From contig JAJLRJ010000007.1 of the NCBI GenBank assembly GCA_024195265.1, positions 30,076,128 to 30,140,127 on the forward strand: 64,000 nt of DNA. Reading direction: 5' to 3'. Position 1 is the stretch's first letter, and the number at the start of each line of letters is the position of its first letter. This document shows positions 1-13,900 of this stretch, piece by piece. Origin of the DNA: Dendrophyllia cribrosa. Lineage: Eukaryota > Cnidaria > Anthozoa > Scleractinia > Dendrophylliidae. The notes below the pieces were generated by a model that saw only the letters and a program-made list of their open reading frames with translations, did no database searches and was not told the origin of the DNA. Made by a program: the position numbers and the translations under genes.

Positions 1-126
1 ATGTCTGTATAATTTTAATGGATATATGTTAATATATAATTTTTTAGTTGTCAACTTTTAAATGTTCTAAACACTTTGTTATGTGAAGTTAAGTATTTAA
101 TATATCATTGTTTCTTTTACACACAG

Positions 127-184
127 GTTGTGGAGAACTTTGTGGGAAACTGAGAGATTCACCATGCCCACATCAGTGTAATCA
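127..184 (+). CDS. NFX1: NFX1 exon (first in window)
   Basis: The acceptor ends in acacag and the donor is gtaaga. The 58 bases start with two bases of a split codon and read [18 protein letters not shown], ending with two bases of a Gln codon. This is the front half of an NF-X1 finger; the CHPGPCP half lies on the next exon, 7.2 kb away. Confidence 0.87.
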
Positions 185-3100
185 GTAAGAAAGAGTCACA
201 TGATTTGTTAACAATAGATGACAGTAAAACCTAACTCTATCAAGAAGATCATTAGGGTGACTAGAATATTAGGGTGCTTGAATATTTTCTCATTAGTTAA
301 TGGTGTTTTTCTTGGTGCATCTTCATTCTTACCGCAAAGTTCAATCCTTTTTCTTTTGGAAGCAGTGTTGTCTTAGCCCTGGCAATCACCAAAAGTATAT
401 ATACAGCTATTTCAATATATGTTGTCTGAAGAATTGTGCATTGGCACATTCCAAGACCATTTATTGAAATAGCTGTATCGCAAATTAAAGAAATATAGCA
501 TCCTGAACTGCCTGACTCCTAAACTTGCACTTAGGCACGCTCCAGAGGTACAAACTTTGTACCACTTGTGACATCATCAAGTTTTGTGCCACATCGTTTT
601 GTTAACCATGCGATGTGGATAAAAGTTCTTAGCATGCATGCCTAACAGAGAGGATCAGTTTAATATTTCCAAAAATTTGTACAAAAATTTCCCAGAAAAG
701 TCCATAACGAATTTGGCCAACCCACCGATTGATACTTTTTTGGGAAAATATCATTCTACATTTTTCGAAGCTTAACTGAAAACTTTTCCAGCAGAACAAA
801 AGAAGAATAAAAGCCCAACAAAATCACCATACAACAGACTACATTTTGTAAATAATGAAAAGAAAACGATTGAAAAATCCCCCCCCCCCCTCCAGAGTAG
901 AAATTGCTCTAAGGTTTTACACACAATTTGTTTTCTGCACAATACCCCAAGTAGAATTCAAGGAAATCTACGCCCAGTGAGAAGAAAAACTTAATATTAA
1001 AGCTATAAACAAACGGTGTTTTGGAATGTTTAGAGTCATTTTGACAAAACGGGACAAAAAAATGGAATTTCTGGCTAAAATTTACGGGTTTTGGTGAAAA
1101 TTCAGGAGCCAAAGGATGTATGTTATTAAAAACGTGGTAATACGACATTAGCTGTTCCTGGACATGATCCACCATTTGAAATTATGATCTTTAATGATGT
1201 TGCACTTAATCCTGGGCTGAAAACAAATTTTTTCCTATCAATCGAGGTAGAACTGAACACCGAGAAAAAAACTGAACATCGCTCTGAAAACTTGCTTAGA
1301 CTAGCGCTACAGACATTCTTGACAACAATGTAACTTATGGATCTAAGATGACACTACTATTTTCCCCCTTCTATGACCATTGCTTTTTTATAACAGTGCG
1401 GTATTTTTAAGTTTAGAGGGCAAAGAGGAGGTCAATATAGAAGAATCCAGCGCCATTATGTAAATTTTCATATTCGTTTAAGACCATGGTTTCACTGAGG
1501 TGTGTTATCAGAAAACTTGGTACCTATAACAAAGGACCCTCACAAGTCTCAACACCTATGTCATGTTCATTTTATTTCTGCCTATTGAATACTAGATTGG
1601 TGAAAAACAAGACCATGAAGTTTAAAAACTTTGTTGTTGACCATGATATTGATATTCTGGCAGTAACTGAAATGTGGCTTCGACCAGACAACATTAATGA
1701 AATAGAAATCGGTACTCTGTGCCCCACTATTTACTGATTTCTTCATGTCCCAAGATCATATTCCCTTGGCTCTGGCCTTGTCCTATTGTTTAAAGAAAGT
1801 CTGGATATCAACAATCAGATTAATGACACCTTTTGAATACATGAATGCCCGCCTTTCGTAGTCTGCAAAGATATTAGGACGGATTAAATCCGATCCAATC
1901 ACACCAAATGGCAGAAAGGACAAGGAGAAATACTGGCTAGAAAATGCAAAGGAACTGCTTTTGAGGGAAGAGCTCAATTAACATTGAACAGTGTCTTGTG
2001 CAGCATATCATGCGTTGCAAGCTACTCCGTCACCCCATCAACCTGCTATCATTATGCTACCTATGTTTACAGAGAATACCCACTCACTGGAGACGATTTT
2101 GCATTCCATGAATTCACGACATCTGCAGTGCACCATGTGAAGTGCATTGTTATATGTTCTCCAGACTTTACATTGCATGTCAGAATGGAGATGGAAATCT
2201 TGAAGAGTTTTTTAAGTTTGAAAACCAGCCGGGGCCACCCTCCTTTTCTCAAATGGGTCAGCTAAGAAATGGACAGAGGGCAGATCTCATTAATGTCTTC
2301 TAAAACCGTTGCTACTCCAGAGACAGACTAGCCAATGTTAGATGCAATCATATTGTATGTAGCCATCATTATCCAGATGCCACCTCCAGGAACAGTATGT
2401 AGCTTTGAAGAGTACTGCCAAACTGTTTTTAATTTGTATATTGCAAGACCGCTTAAGTCTGTGAAGTGAGGAGATCTGGTGTGGGATGTGTGTTGAGAAG
2501 ACTTGCTGAAGAAAGTGGCATGCAAAAGAAGAGTCATGGGTCAACGAAGTAAAGTCATGTCATCAAGGCAAATCTCCTATGAGTGGAAAGGCTTTCTTCG
2601 AGTTGATTGGAATAAAATGAGCTGTTCTTACTACTAGCAAACTAGGTAGTGTCAGTGGCGATACCTGATGGCAAGAATTGTATAATAGCACTTCTGAAGA
2701 GAGTGTAATGTCATCCACCAACAATATTTGCAATACCTGCCAGACGTAAGTGTTACTGCACCTTCCTGCTCCCAAAACAAACTAGGGAAAACAAACTAAA
2801 CTGAGGCAACAAAGGATTTTTATAATCTTAGCTCTGAAATACAGAATTTAACTAATTCAATCTTATTTTTCAAAAAGAAAGTAGAACTTTTGTTATCTAA
2901 TGATAATTATACATTTTTGATTGATACCATTCACATTTTTTATATTTATTGTATCTCATGGCATCTATAGAGCGTTTTCACTCACATGACCTTCAGTCCC
3001 GTGGGACTCAAATGACAAAGGCCATGGCAGCCATATTGGTGTTCCTAACAAAAGAAGTTAATTAAAATTCTTTTGTACGGGAACACCAATATGGCGGCTA

Positions 3101-4871
3101 TGACATCAAGTGAAAACGCTCTATAGGTAGCATTGTTTGTATAGTTAGGCAGTGATTTTTAGCTTTTTACCACATTGTTTTGTTGTTTATAAACTGTATA
3201 TATTTCTTTTAATGGGGCCGTTCTGAAAACCATGTTCATGATGATGATGATGATGATGATGATGATCATTATTACTAACAAAGAGGCACTCCTACAGCAC
3301 ACCAAGCGCTCAATATCTCTGTGGTCATCAAAGAATAATGATCAGGACCAACAACTCAGATGTGGGTAGTTCTAGCTGTATCCATTGCCAGCACCATCCC
3401 AGCAGAGGAGCTGTGCATTGCTTATGGTTCAGAGAAACAACTGCAGAAACTTGCTGCCCATATCATTGCCGCGACGTTAAGGAATGAGAGCTTCAGTTTT
3501 ACCCATGTTGCATATGCTTATTGGATGTGTTGCAGTTGTATTCTTTGTGGGCAGAGGCAAGAAGACAGCATGGAATGTGTGGGGTGTATTTCCCGAGCTG
3601 ATATCTACACTGCTAACACCAACCCTGACTCTTCACCTGATATGGTTGATGATGATATGATTGATGATGACATGATTGATGATGATATCCACGCAGGGGT
3701 CGACACTCTTGCACCATTTTTGTTTACCATCATTCTGGATTATGCAATGAGACAAGCCCTGAAGGACCACAAGCACCTTAGTTTTTTACAATTTTTCCAA
3801 GAAAGTCGAGGCGTGTAGGGCCAGTAACACTGTCAGACCTCGATTTCGCAGATGACATTGCTTTGCTCTCAGTCTAAATCGAAGATGCGCAGGAGCTGCT
3901 CAGCAGAGTTGAGGGAGAGTGTGGTAAGGTGGGTTTACACCTGAACACGAAGAAAACAGAGTACATGGCATACAATTTCGGAAAGCACAACCCTCTCAAA
4001 ACCAAGGATGGCATCCCACTTGAGGAAGTGGATGACTTTAGGTACCTGGGGTGGAGGATGCAGTTCGGAAAGCAGTCTCCTGGAAGGCTCTCCATGACAT
4101 GAAGAAAATCTGGTCTGCTCAGTTGTCAGTGTCTCACGATAAGGCTCTTCAAGACATCGATTAAAACGATCCTGCTCTATAGCTGTGAGGCCTGGACCCT
4201 CACCAAAGCGATGACAAAATCTCTCGACAGGTGTTATACCAGAATGCTGCGGATGGTGCAGAATGTCAACTGGTAAGATCATAATAATTATGACTAATGA
4301 GGAGTTGTACGGCCCTATTCTGAAATTGTCTGAGAAGGTGAAGGAATGTCATCTGAGGTTGGCGGGGCACTGCCATTAAGGTAGTAGTATGGGAACCAAC
4401 ACATGGCAGATGAGATTCTGGACAGCCTGCAAAGACGTTGCTTAGAATTTTAATAGATGATGCAGAGGTGGAGTCTAGGGAAGAGCTTGCTAGCCTGTTA
4501 ATTGATCGGCACATGTGGCGTGTTAGACACAGGACCTATCTCAAATATCGACTTTGAGATGACAGATGATGATGATTGATAATGATGCTTGCCTGGCCGC
4601 GATCAAGTGGTTTTTTTTATCGAAAACAAATAATCCTTTATTTCTCCTAATAAATTAATTATTACTAATTATAATAATCATAATAATAATTATTATTATT
4701 ATTCCATCACAAATTGACTCTGCAACATTGCTGGAGATGACACTGGTCCTGGTCAAGTGGCAACAAGCCACCTTAGATCCCAAGGACTCTTTGGAGGATT
4801 CTTGCAGTCCCTAACAAAACCGTCTTTTGGATAGTTACTGATCTTGTCCGCACACCAATAATAATTTTCCA

Positions 4872-4911
<40 letters not shown>

Positions 4912-7900
4912 CTTTTTACTAGGAATTAATATGTGGATACTTAGTCCACTTTCCCCTCTTCACACTCAGCCAACAGTCTGTAGCCACAGTCCTTGTTCAA
5001 AATCCATCCCAACTGCCAACTGTCCAAAGTTCAATCAATCAATCAATCCTTTATCTAACATGGTCAGTGTGCTTAGCTTAAGAGCTAGTTTCCAGGTATG
5101 CCACGAAATAATAAAGATAAAAGATACAAAATAAAACTTCATTAGAAGTGTATACATTTAAGTTAAGCTATAATTAAACATGATTATGAATTAAAATTAT
5201 AGTTATTAACTAAATGTAAAATGTAAAAGTTGTCTATAACTGAGTGAAATTTGCCACCCAAAATTGTCATAGCTCCGTGAGATTCGATATCTATTTAAGA
5301 TAGGCTATAATAAAAAATAATTTGAGTTACAATATTTACCTAACTAAACAAATTTAAAACATTGCATCATCCCACGCTACACATTCAAAAACATTTACCA
5401 TTCTGTAGCATTTTCATAAGTCTTGAAAAATCCATTTGAAGTCTGCAGATCAGTAGTTATATTTTTACAGTTTGAAGTTAAAGAATTGAAAACGTTACAT
5501 CATCTAGTTGTGCCATGCTAAGACATGTTTTTTAATTCATTGTTTTTGCAACAAAATTTGGTTTATTTACACTTTTACAAATGGCAGCAAACCTTCATAC
5601 ATTTAAAAACAACATTTACAGTGCTATAGTGTTTTCCCAAGTCTTGAAGTCCGCAGATCGGTTTTAATTTTCCAAAGCTCAAAGCCTTATGCACTAGTCA
5701 GCGGAATTACAAATAGAACTGTACAGTCGATTGAGTTAAAATTTGCCACACACCAACACATTGCTACATGTATAACTCATTTTATGCTTCGCATATCACA
5801 AATTAAAAAAGCAAATACATAAATGAAAAGGGGCATGGACAAAGTACTGGGGCTTAGATCATATTTTCAAAATGGCATACGAATATTTTGGCTTGGGGTG
5901 ACTTCAAATTTATACAAGTCGGTGTGTTGATTGACTTCAGAGGAAGTGTCCTTTACAAGTTAAAGTATACTCTCAATTTAAATAAATTGCTTGAACGCTT
6001 TTAAAAGAAGCCTGCACACTGTGGAGAATCCTCCAAAGCTATGGTTTCCCATGTAAGATTGTCAACGTCATTAGGATGCTGTATGAAGATTTCCAGTGTA
6101 AAGTGGTATGTGGACAACATTTGACGGACAGCTTCAGAGTTCGGACAGGGGTAAAATAAGGGTGTATCTTATCCCCCTTCCTCTTCCTCCTGGCCATTGA
6201 TTGGCTCATGAGGAGAACAACAGCTGACAAGAAGAGAGGGATCCAGTGGACACTCACCTCATTGCTTGAAGATCTGGATTTCACAGATGACATTGGCCTG
6301 CTATCCATTCCCCATAGTGACAACCAAGAGAAGATGGACCGACTTACCTCATTCGCAAGCCAAACTGGCATGAAAATGAATGTCGGAAAGACGAAGATTA
6401 AACACCACCAACAATCAACCGGTCACTGTCAACAATCAACAATTGTATGAAGTGGATGAGTTCACTTACCTGGGCAGCAAAGTCTCTGCAGATGGAGACA
6501 GTGCAAAGGATGTGTCAGCAAGACTATCCAAGGCAAACCAGGCCTTTGAAATTCTTAATCCAGTCTGGAAATCAACCAAGCTTAACATGCAAACCATGCT
6601 CAGAATTTTCAAGAGCAGTGTGCTATTTGTCCTACTGTATGGGAGTGAATGCTGGAAGGTGACCAAAGAAATTTCCAGGAAACTTGACGTCTTCCAGACA
6701 AAGTGCCTATGACGCATCAAGCACAGCTTTTGGCTAAACAAGATCAGCAATGAAGACCTGTTGACATTGCATAACCTGGAACCACTCTCTGTTGTTGTGT
6801 AAAAGAGAAGATGGAGGTGGCTGGGCCATGTCCTATGGATGGAAGCAGGCACAATGCAAAGGGTTGCATTGAGATGGACCCCCCAAGAGAAGCATAGCAG
6901 AGGCAGACATAAGGTGACCTGGCGTAGAACAATGATAAGAGAACTGAAGGAGTGTGGCCTCATGCTTAAAACAGCTAGACAGCAGGCAGAAGATCAGCAG
7001 CAGTGGAGGACCATAATGGAAGCCCCATGTGCCACTAGGCACTCTGGGTCCTGAAGAAGAAGAATTATTGCCGACACTTTACTGACACTCTTGCAACAAA
7101 CCACTTACAGATCACATGTTAACCAAGAAGTTGAAAAAACTGCATGTAAATTGTCAACCATTTGTTGGCGGATAGGCGTTCGGAACTGTTATTCACTTTT
7201 GTTTACATACCTAGATAGACAGTGTTATCAGTCTCACATTCTGATACTAACAAGATGAGTTACATTTAATGTATTGTTTTCAAACTTTTTGCTCATTTTG
7301 TCTGACTTTACCATTGCACAAAACAGATGATCAGAATAAACTAAAAAAATCAGATTGATGAATTATTATTCTAGAAAGAAGTAACTTTAGTTTGATGTTG
7401 TGTTGCAGGCTGTGTCATCCTGGACCATGCCCAAGCTGTCCTGTCATGATAACAAAACAATGTGCCTGTGGAAAAACAAAGTATCCTTTAAAAATGCATA
7501 TATACCAAGTGAATGTGAACTTTAAATATCAAGACAATAATCATAAATGTATTTATTGATTTTCTTTATACCATCATAGAGCTGTTTCAAAAAAGGCTTA
7601 TTGCTTCATTGTGGAAAATGATTTCCACTTTTGGCCATCTCCAGTTCAACTTCAGAACAGGACACCAACACATGCTGTGTTGGATCATCTCCTTCAATCA
7701 TCCTTCTCTATGCAGTTCTTGGCCTCCCACACTTCCTCCTTCCTTCAGTTGTCCATTGCAATGCATGCCTAACCTGGTGAAATCGCAATCATCTTTACGA
7801 AATGACATGGCCAAATCATTTCAACCAGCTGTGTGGTCAAGATGGTGTCCACATCATCCTGTATGGCTTTCATGATCTCAATTCTGATCAGAAGCACTGA

Positions 7901-10900
7901 ATTCATTTGAAGATCCTCTATTTCTTTATGGATATTTCCTTGGTTCTTCTGTGTTGAGTTCATCATATCCTCAAAGAACCCAGCTCTCTTTGCTCAAGCT
8001 TCTTCTCCAAGGTCACCAGGCTCTCTTGCTTGTTGTAGACAGGTTTTTAAACGGCTCTCCAGCTGTCTAGTGATATCGTACAGGGTACACTGTACCTTGT
8101 ATGAATATTAATATTGAAATTAGAATGTTTTCAGTAGATTTAACAGTTAATTTAAAAAAATGTTTTTTCTTTGTTTATTGTAATTTGATACTGAAAAGCC
8201 CTGAGGGGAGTATTCGAATAAAGTATTATTATTTATAAACCTTAGACTTTTATGTTCAACTGCTTCCTCAGCTGAGCTTTAAGTGTTGCCTCTAGTCACA
8301 GGGAGCGCAGGCTCACAAAAGGAATCCTAAACAACAACAAAATATAACTGTTTGTATGGGATTCTATCCAACGAAAAGTCCCAAAACTTACCTTCAATCG
8401 ATCCCAATCACTCCAAAACTTTGCTCGAGTGAAGAGCAAGGCCATTCCTTTCTATGCATCTCACATTTAGCTCCAAAACTGCAGTCATTGCCTCATAACG
8501 ACAATAGATACAACCAGAAAATTCAGACTTCTCACTTCCTTCCATGCGTTGTAGCAAATTATATGTGGATACAGGTGGCCATAGGCTTGGCTTAGTAGCT
8601 ACAATTCAATACCCCATTGACACCAATGCTTAAACATGTTTAAATGTTGTTTAGTTTAAAACAGGTTTAGAAATATACCTGCTAACCTCCCGTAATATTT
8701 GGAGTGAAATCTTTACTAAAAGAAACTTTTAATTATTGACTTTTATTACCATTCCAGGTAGTTGGAGTCATATACATTTCAAAACGTTCAAGATAGAAAC
8801 TAAAAACGCAGTTTAACTAAACAACATTTAAACATGTTTAACCGTTGGTGTGAATGGGGCTTAAGCTAAGACACATTTGTTAGGACAGATCTGATGTTTT
8901 CTCCCCTCTCAATGTTGGTTCTCAAGATTGGATCACAGAATCACAAAATTCAACATTGGGAGGGGGGATGACAGACTGTAAATTGGAATATGAGTGTCGC
9001 ATGAGATGTCACAACTTAAGGTGTCTGGGATTGTAGGCCATTCAGTTCAAAATAGTCTTGTCGGGAGATCCATTTTTTTGTAATGGTTGTTTTGTTCATA
9101 TCCTTCGCTGAAGAGCGAGAGGCTTTTGAACCAAACAGTCTGACTGCTAAACCAAGCCAATGACCACCTGTATCTACACTCATGCTACAATGCATCGAAG
9201 AAAGCAAGAAGTTTGAATTTTCTGGTTGTATTTATTGTCTTTATGACGAGAAATCCTTGTTCTCCCTTTTAATCTTTTAAATGAATTCAAGCCCGAAAAA
9301 AAAACCTTTAAGATGCCATTTAGAAGCCAGAAAGCTGCCAAGAAACAACAGATAGACATTGTTTAATGAGGTATGAAGACTTAAATGGCTGTGTATTTAT
9401 AGTTTTTATATTTTATTCAACTCACCATAAATTCTCATACATATCCTTATATTTTTGTCATTGAGGATTCCTGTTGTGAGCCTGGACATCCTGTGCTCTA
9501 GTGAGCTTTTTGAAATGCTTAATACACACCTCCCTGTACACCTAGGGTGCTATGACCTTACCTCTCCTAACTTCTTCTTTAGTTACATTCTGGCCTCCAC
9601 ACCTCTGCAAATAATACATGTAGCACTTAACCACCATTTTTGTTCATGCACCTTCCTCGTGGAACCCCTAAGTGATGCAAATGGCATCCCCGTCTGTCAA
9701 TTGAGAATCTTTTAGCATACCAGTAGTTTGTTAGGTGTCCCTGTGCTTCTTAGCTTGGGCTTAAGTGCTCATGTCAGCTCCACATGTGACCTTTACATCC
9801 AGAAACAAGCATCTCCATATTTCCTTGATCATAAATTATATGATCATGTAAATATATATCAAACACAAGGAAGTGGGTTGAAAAACGAGGCGCAGCCGAG
9901 TTTTTTTTAACCCACTTCAAGATGTTTGGATACCTGATGAAACACTCTTTCGAGTGTTTAATACTTCTCAAACTGATCGTTAAATGCAGAGAAATCGAAG
10001 GAATAAAATCTCAAAAATCTATGCAAATTAAGACAGGATATCAAAACCTCCTTCACGATAGTGATTTCCTTAAGTTTGTGTTCTCATCATGAGTTATTAA
10101 TGAGTTAGAGAAGTAATGGTCATATTGATAAGAAAAAAACCCATATTTGCATATGCTTTCAACACACATTTACATGTGCGACTACACAAAATTGCGAAAT
10201 GTTTACTGTATTGTCATATACTTTGTTATTGCGTTACATTATTTGGTTATGTTATTTTTATTTCATTTTTAGTTACCTGGTTATGGGAATCAGTTTTCAT
10301 GCATTGCTACATGAAGTCGTTTCATATTCAAAACAAATATGGCTACCAACTGGCGAGGTCTTTTGACGAAACTAGTTTTGTGTAGTCGCATATGTAAATG
10401 TGTGTTGAAAGTATATGCAAATAAGGGTTTTTTCTTATCAATATGATGTTGAGTAACACTTTCTTGGCTTCGGCAAACAAAATTTCACAGAAATGAAGTA
10501 ATAGTCAATGTGGTTTTATCCCGACCATTAGGTAAGACCCGGGATAGCTTATGATTTTTTGTAGGAAAATGACAGAGTGACCATAGAGATCCACAAGTCT
10601 CTTTTCATGCCACAGCTATGAGAGCCCATTAACACCCTTTCATAATTTATTCTGTCACTACCAACTTTAGCATTTAAGTCGCCCATTATAACACATAATT
10701 TTGCTGCCCATTTTTAGGTTTATTTTCTTGTTAATCAGTTTTCAACTTTGGTATTTTGTTCATGGTATACAGCTGCTGTTAGTTTCATTGTCAAAATTCA
10801 ACATTACAATTTGTCCATTTAGTATACTTTTTTAAATCAAGAACCATATTATACAAATTGGACCACATGACCATCAACAAAAAAATTTGGAGTACTTGGT

Positions 10901-13900
10901 GCTCAATTAGAGTAAATTTTACTCTTGTGCAGTTTACACAATGTATTTGCAATTTAGCAAATAGTAGCTGTACATTATTGATTAAATGTCTCTGAATCCC
11001 ACTGTTCTTACAGAGTTGCATGTATAGACCTCTCATACAGGCCCCAATTACATGTATGTCTCTCATCACCTCAGTTGTTTTCATTTTTCCTTTAACAAGT
11101 AAAATAGCAATCGAGTAAGGTGTGGCCAGGCAACCACTGTGTTATGTAAACATGTGTGTAACAAGATTCTCAACTGTTTTACCCACAGATGCACACAAAT
11201 TTGTCATCCAGGTAATGTCACTTTTCATGTATTTACTTAATGAGTCCAATATGTAATCCAAACAGCATACTATATTTGGTGTTCGTATCTATTGAATATT
11301 TAAGAAGTGCTATAGCCACCACCTGTGTCATGATTGGTCTTCCCCAGTTAGCGAAATGAGTATAAATAGCAAATAGCTGAATAGCAAATGGCTTTACTTC
11401 AGAGGAAACTTTTTTTAATTCAGTTGAAAAAATATTAATAGTTATTATTACAACACAAAAAATTATAAAGTTTGGCAAATAACATTGTGTACAATAAATT
11501 ATTATTATTATTATTATTATTAATGGCTTACAGAAAGCAGTTTTAAAGAAAATCTAATTACAATGGAAGTTCAGAGGTAGGGACCCAGTATAAACGTAGT
11601 TTCTATTTAGCTAATTCCAAACCATTTCCTTTAGATTCCATTTCGTATCTGGTTTTTAGTAGTCGCCTGTATAACCATCCAATATTAATTTCCTGTCTTT
11701 AAATTTGCTGCACCAAATTAAATGTCTCACTTGCAGGCAACAGTAATTAATTTTTTACGTTGCTTTGCCAAGAAACGAAAACAGAGAAGCAGACTTGTTA
11801 ACATCGGCAGAAAGATGATCCTTTCTTCGTTTCTTCTATCAAAAATTTGCTTGCTTGCGCTATTGCACATTGTCTGCTTACTAAAATCATAGAGAATGGC
11901 AAGTTTTCTTTTTTCTTTTTTTTTTTTCACTCTTTTTTTCAAATTATGAAGCTCAAATTTGTTACATCGTATCATTAATAACACCTATCATTATTGGAAT
12001 TAACAATTTTACATGTTTGTCCTGTTGTCATAGTGAAATGAATGAACTAAAGCTTAAATAAATTTAAGTTTCTAATCTACTGTTTAACCCGTTGACACCT
12101 GAACCGCCCGTAACCGCCCGTACAAGACTCCACTGCTTTAAAAAATTGTAACTTTCTTAATCATGCGAACATTGCCTTAACTAGCAGTTGTGAGCATTGA
12201 CTAGAAAGTCTTTCAAATTGAGATACCCAATAAACACAAAAAAGTCAGCGATTTTTGCAGAATATCAGCGTTTGAATTTGGACAATAACAAAAAGTACCG
12301 TTTTTAATGTCATAGAAAAACAACAAAAATCACGTTTTTGCCTTTAGTTTTTTTTATTCAAATCATCGTGGCAAACCCAAAAGTCAACATTTACAGCAAA
12401 ATTCAGTCCTAGTCCTAGCTTAGCAGTGAATGTTTTTGCTCTTATTCGTTGCTCGGGCCTAGCTACAGCTTCTTATACTAGGGCATACTCACCTTGCCTC
12501 GATTTTCAACATCACCACCACACTGCATGCTGGGAAATAAACAGATTTTTCGACAGCGTCCATTCCGTCCTCCACAATTTTCATATATATACTAAGTCCA
12601 CAGCCACTCTGGTCCACCGCCGAAATTTCGCGCTTGTTGTGTTCTCCTGTGGTCGCAACCTCCAAAATATACCGCGATAGGTCGAGAAATTCATCCAGAG
12701 TCGAGTCCCAAAGCTACTTCGTTTCCTGGCGGCCAATTTTTTCAGTTCAACGAGCAACGAGCCAAATTCGTAAACGAAGTACAACACCTAACTCGCTTCA
12801 TTGAGAAGTGGACTCTTAACTACCTCAAAGCTTAATGATACTCACCAGGCAGCTACTAAAGATGAAAAATGGCTGTGAACTTACCAAAAATCGTAGAAAA
12901 TTCATATTGGACCCTTTATTGCAAATCAACCAAGCAAAATGAGATCGTCACAATGACATTTCCAGTAAACTCGAGCCTTCAGTGCTTTAGAACAGCAGCA
13001 CTTTCAATGGTAACTCCAAATATGAAGTCACGAAATCCTATGGGGCGTGTGTATGCAGAAAATCACTCAAAAACGTAAAAATCCTCAGGTGTCAATGGGT
13101 TAAATAAGGTTGCCATCTAGCCCAAAATTTACATTCTGTGTTATTTTTCAGTGCTAAATATTTTTCAGTTCTGAATTTTACCTTTATGATTTCCTTAAAC
13201 ACGTTAAAATTGGGTGTTACACCATGTTTCCTACTTATCCAAATATGTAATTTAATAAGAGTAATAAAATAATAAAAATAACAGTTCTGTTTCTGTATCT
13301 AATTTACCTAGTAGCACATCTTGTAATGTGAGGTTCTCCCGTTTGCCAGAAATAAAAAACCAGAAGGATGCAAATTCATTCCAGATTAGTCTTGTGAAAG
13401 GGCACTAATAAAATAGATGACATACAGTTTCCGATTCAATTCCACAAAATGTATAAAGATCATTTGGGACATATCCTATTTTTGCTAAGTGATAGTAAAA
13501 GTAATATCATTCAAGATCTCACATTTAGGAAAGCTTTGGAAACAGTTGTATTGTCCAGGCCAAATTTCTCTTTCCACTTAGAAAACCCTCTTGAGACCTT
13601 AGCTTTTTTCAATATAAACAATTCATAAAATTGTTTGCTTCTACATTGTTAGAGGGTTAAATAATTTTCCTTCATACTGAAATTCTAATGTTCTCAATAC
13701 ATTCCCATGCCAGTCACCTCCCAAAGTTTGAGATCAAGAGGAATAGCCTGGCAAATTCCGGTCCAAACTGAAAAGTTTGTGTGGTTCAAACCATTTCATT
13801 TCGCACAATTATAAGATTCTAAGTTATTCATATTCAATTACATGTGCTTCCAAAATAAAATCCCAGCTTTTACATAATGTGGATAGTATGTTGTTTTATA

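Noticed and set aside
3360..3818. 152-codon ORF as a gene of its own
   Set aside because: It joins a frameshifted FEN-like fragment, a GAT-type repeat and the start of a LINE reverse transcriptase by chance.
9870..9918. Rho-independent terminator
   Set aside because: A hairpin followed by T's would suggest this in bacteria, but the window is eukaryotic and the structure belongs to a dispersed repeat.
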